Assembly: GCF_009617585.1 (NCBI RefSeq)
Contig: NZ_WIXI01000040.1
Coordinates: forward strand, 124,001 to 188,000
From: Endobacterium cereale
Lineage (GTDB): Bacteria > Pseudomonadota > Alphaproteobacteria > Rhizobiales > Rhizobiaceae
Direction: 5' to 3'
DNA length: 64,000 nt
Shown here: piece after piece, positions 62,369 to 64,000 of the stretch
Position numbering within the stretch: position 1 is the first letter of the stretch
Layout of the letters: each line of letters opens with the position of its first letter
Position numbers and translations under genes: made by a program
Notes under the pieces: generated by a model
What the model was told of the DNA's origin: nothing
What the model saw: the letters and a program-made list of their open reading frames with translations, nothing else
The model's database searches: none

Positions 62369-63112
62369 ATGTGGTCTCCCACTCAGCCAATCGTGGCCAT
62401 GAAAGACGTCAAGAAATCCTATGGCGATTTTGACGTGCTCAAAGGGATCAGTATGGACATCATGAAGGGCGAGGTGGTCTGCATCATCGGCCCTTCCGGT
62501 TCCGGAAAATCGACACTGATCCGATGCATCAACGCGCTTAACGATATCCAGCATGGCTCGATCACCGTCGAGGGGCAGGAGGTTCATGACCCCGGTCTCG
62601 ACAAGCGGATACTGAGACGCAAAGTCGGTATGGTTTTCCAGCAATACAATCTTTTTCCGCACAAGACCGCTTTGCAGAACATCATGATGGCGCCGGTAAA
62701 GGTGCTGAAGGAACCGCGCGCGGAAGTCGAGGAGCGGGCGCGCGCCTTGCTCAAGAAAGTTCGCCTCGAAGGCAAGGAGAACAGCTATCCCGGTGAGCTT
62801 TCAGGCGGTCAGCAGCAACGTGTTGCCATCGCTCGCTCGCTTGCCATGCGCCCTGATATCATGCTGTTCGACGAGGTGACCGCCGCACTCGATCCGGAGA
62901 CGGTCAAGGAAGTGCTGGTCACGATCAAGGAACTGGCTGCGGATGGGATGACCTGCATCCTTGTCACCCATGAGATGGGATTTGCCAAAGAAGTGGCCGA
63001 TAAGGTCTATTTCACGGATCGCGGCCTCATCGTTGAGGAGGGGCATCCGAGCGAGATTTTCACCAATCCCAAGGATCCACGTACAAAAGCGTTTCTCAGT
63101 CAGATTCTTTAG
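62369..63112 (+). CDS. Polar amino-acid ABC ATPase (GlnQ/HisP-type)
   Basis: A 247-residue ATPase with Walker [10 protein letters not shown]-loop [19 protein letters not shown], signature [15 protein letters not shown], Walker [15 protein letters not shown] and H-loop [26 protein letters not shown] has Val where most members have Pro, a mild variant. Eleven bases after the permease stop; completes SBP-permease-permease-ATPase. Confidence 0.94.
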   Translation: MWSPTQPIVAMKDVKKSYGDFDVLKGISMDIMKGEVVCIIGPSGSGKSTLIRCINALNDIQHGSITVEGQEVHDPGLDKRILRRKVGMVFQQYNLFPHKTALQNIMMAPVKVLKEPRAEVEERARALLKKVRLEGKENSYPGELSGGQQQRVAIARSLAMRPDIMLFDEVTAALDPETVKEVLVTIKELAADGMTCILVTHEMGFAKEVADKVYFTDRGLIVEEGHPSEIFTNPKDPRTKAFLSQIL

Positions 63113-63119
63113 ACAGCAC

Positions 63120-64000
63120 TCAGGCACGCTCGTTATTGAACGGCACCGATCTGGCGGCGACGCGCATGGCCTTCGGTGTCGTTTCGAAACGCGACTGGAA
63201 AATTCGCGTGAAATGACTGGCGTTTGAAAAACCTGTCGCCAATGCAACTTCGGAGATCGGCAATACGGTCTGTTGCAACAGCTGGACGGCACGATCAAGG
63301 CTGATGTCGCGATAGAATTCCATGACGCTCATGCCGAGAGTTTCGGCAAAGATGCGGTTCAGCTGTCGTGCGCTGATATGTGCCCGATCGGCTATTTCTG
63401 CGAGCGTGAGCCTGTCGGCAAGATTGTTATGCATCAGTTCAACCGCCGCCAGCGCTGCGGGATGGTGAATGTTGTATTTCTGCTCAAGCCCCGCCTTTTG
63501 CGGTGCCTCCGACAACCTCGTTTCCGTATGCATGAACCAGTCGCTGACCTGCAAGGCCAGAACACGGCCATGGTTTTTCGAAATGATGTTGATCAGCAGG
63601 TCGAGCGTACCTGTGCCGCCGGCGGACGTATATCGATCCCGGTCGATGACATAGAGCGATTTTTCCAGATTGAAGTCCTGTGACATTTCCCTGAGCGACT
63701 CGAAATGCTCCCAGTGGATCGTGAAGCGGCGATGCCGCATCAATCCGTATCGTGCCAGAATGGCGGGGGCTCCGGAAATTCCACCCAGAGGGACGTTCTG
63801 GCGCGCCAACCGCTTCAGATAACGCCCAAGCTCGACATTTTCGTACAGGATCGGATTGCCGCCAGCCACCAGGAAAACCATGTCGAAATCGACGGGTGCG
63901 CTTCGCATCTCAATGACATCGAAGGCTATGCCAATTGAGGACTGTGCGCGGTCACCTTCGGCGGCGATGAAGGTGAAGTCATACAGCTTGGTCTTTGACA
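63120..64000 (-). CDS. GlxA-type AraC regulator, 5' end beyond the window
   Basis: At least 293 codons to the window edge, and the frame is open past position 64000 (upstream residues read YDFTFIAAEGD and IAFDVIE). The N-terminal DJ-1/PfpI-like domain has VDFDMVFLVAGGNPIL and VPLGGISGAPAILARYGL; the usual nucleophile Cys of the elbow is replaced in GGISGAP, while the first regulator of this type in the window has GLCTG. AraC HTH: LTLAEIADRAHISARQLNRIFAETLGMSVMEF and ISEVALATGFSNASHFTRIFQSRFETTPKAMR. It is convergent with the amino-acid ABC operon, 8 bases away, and may regulate it. Confidence 0.88.
   Translation of the reverse strand, partial: SKTKLYDFTFIAAEGDRAQSSIGIAFDVIEMRSAPVDFDMVFLVAGGNPILYENVELGRYLKRLARQNVPLGGISGAPAILARYGLMRHRRFTIHWEHFESLREMSQDFNLEKSLYVIDRDRYTSAGGTGTLDLLINIISKNHGRVLALQVSDWFMHTETRLSEAPQKAGLEQKYNIHHPAALAAVELMHNNLADRLTLAEIADRAHISARQLNRIFAETLGMSVMEFYRDISLDRAVQLLQQTVLPISEVALATGFSNASHFTRIFQSRFETTPKAMRVAARSVPFNNERA

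Overview
The window looks like part of a large secondary replicon or accessory chromosomal segment of a Rhizobiales alphaproteobacterium (Rhizobium/Agrobacterium-like). The basis is GC-rich codon use, many ABC uptake systems each with its own regulator, Rhizobiales-typical small families (DUF930, DUF992, the TIGR02587/TIGR02588 pair), and a RIME-like palindromic intergenic element. I see no rRNA, tRNA, CRISPR array, phage, transposase or core housekeeping gene. The assignment to Rhizobiales is inference from gene content; no alignment was run.

Layout. 1-5.3 kb: tail of a LacI-type regulator, a DUF930 protein, an AI-2E-type permease, a two-domain VOC dioxygenase-like protein, a universal stress protein, a hemolysin-III-like membrane protein, a GNAT acetyltransferase and a small Mn-type cupin. 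5.3-9.6 kb: sugar-acid catabolism (KdgD, an enolase-superfamily acid-sugar dehydratase, an alpha/beta hydrolase and two FadR-type regulators). 10.4-15.6 kb: a complete peptide/opine-type ABC operon. 15.9-21.8 kb: a trans-3-hydroxyproline-type dehydratase and a pyrroline-2-carboxylate reductase, downstream of a second peptide-type ABC operon that is visibly decaying. Its lesions are a truncated binding protein fused head-to-head to a truncated IclR regulator, a fused permease gene, and an ATPase with an amber codon and a mutated Walker A. 21.8-37 kb: membrane pairs, pobR-pobA, an alcohol dehydrogenase, a lipase-like membrane protein, a YdeP-type molybdoenzyme, two SDRs, an HxlR regulator and a ThuA/ThuB-like pair. 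37-43 kb: a ROK regulator divergent from a complete sugar ABC operon.

43.4-57 kb is the most interesting block. A ten-gene co-directional run encodes a GntR regulator, a DapA-family lyase/deaminase, an aldehyde dehydrogenase, an FAD amine oxidase, a betaine-type binding protein, an ATPase, two ProW-like permeases, a proline-racemase-family enzyme and a GlxA-type regulator. It is followed by a convergent Rieske oxygenase/reductase pair and a LysR regulator. Read as a pathway it suggests uptake, N-demethylation, epimerisation or isomerisation, oxidation and deamination of a quaternary-ammonium proline derivative (proline betaine or hydroxyproline betaine) to 2-oxoglutarate semialdehyde and then 2-oxoglutarate. 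The proline-racemase-family member has Cys/Gly instead of the usual Cys/Cys catalytic pair.

57-64 kb: a second LysR regulator divergent from an aspartase/fumarase-family enzyme with an altered GRTH motif, then a complete polar amino-acid ABC operon and a GlxA-type regulator cut by the window end.

Common thread: several modules converge on 2-oxoglutarate semialdehyde (KdgD at 5.4-6.3 kb, the DapA-family enzyme at 44.2 kb) or on proline (the hydroxyproline dehydratase and reductase at 15.9-17.9 kb). This fits a soil or plant-associated organism that scavenges pectin-derived acids, plant betaines, hydroxyprolines and 4-hydroxybenzoate.
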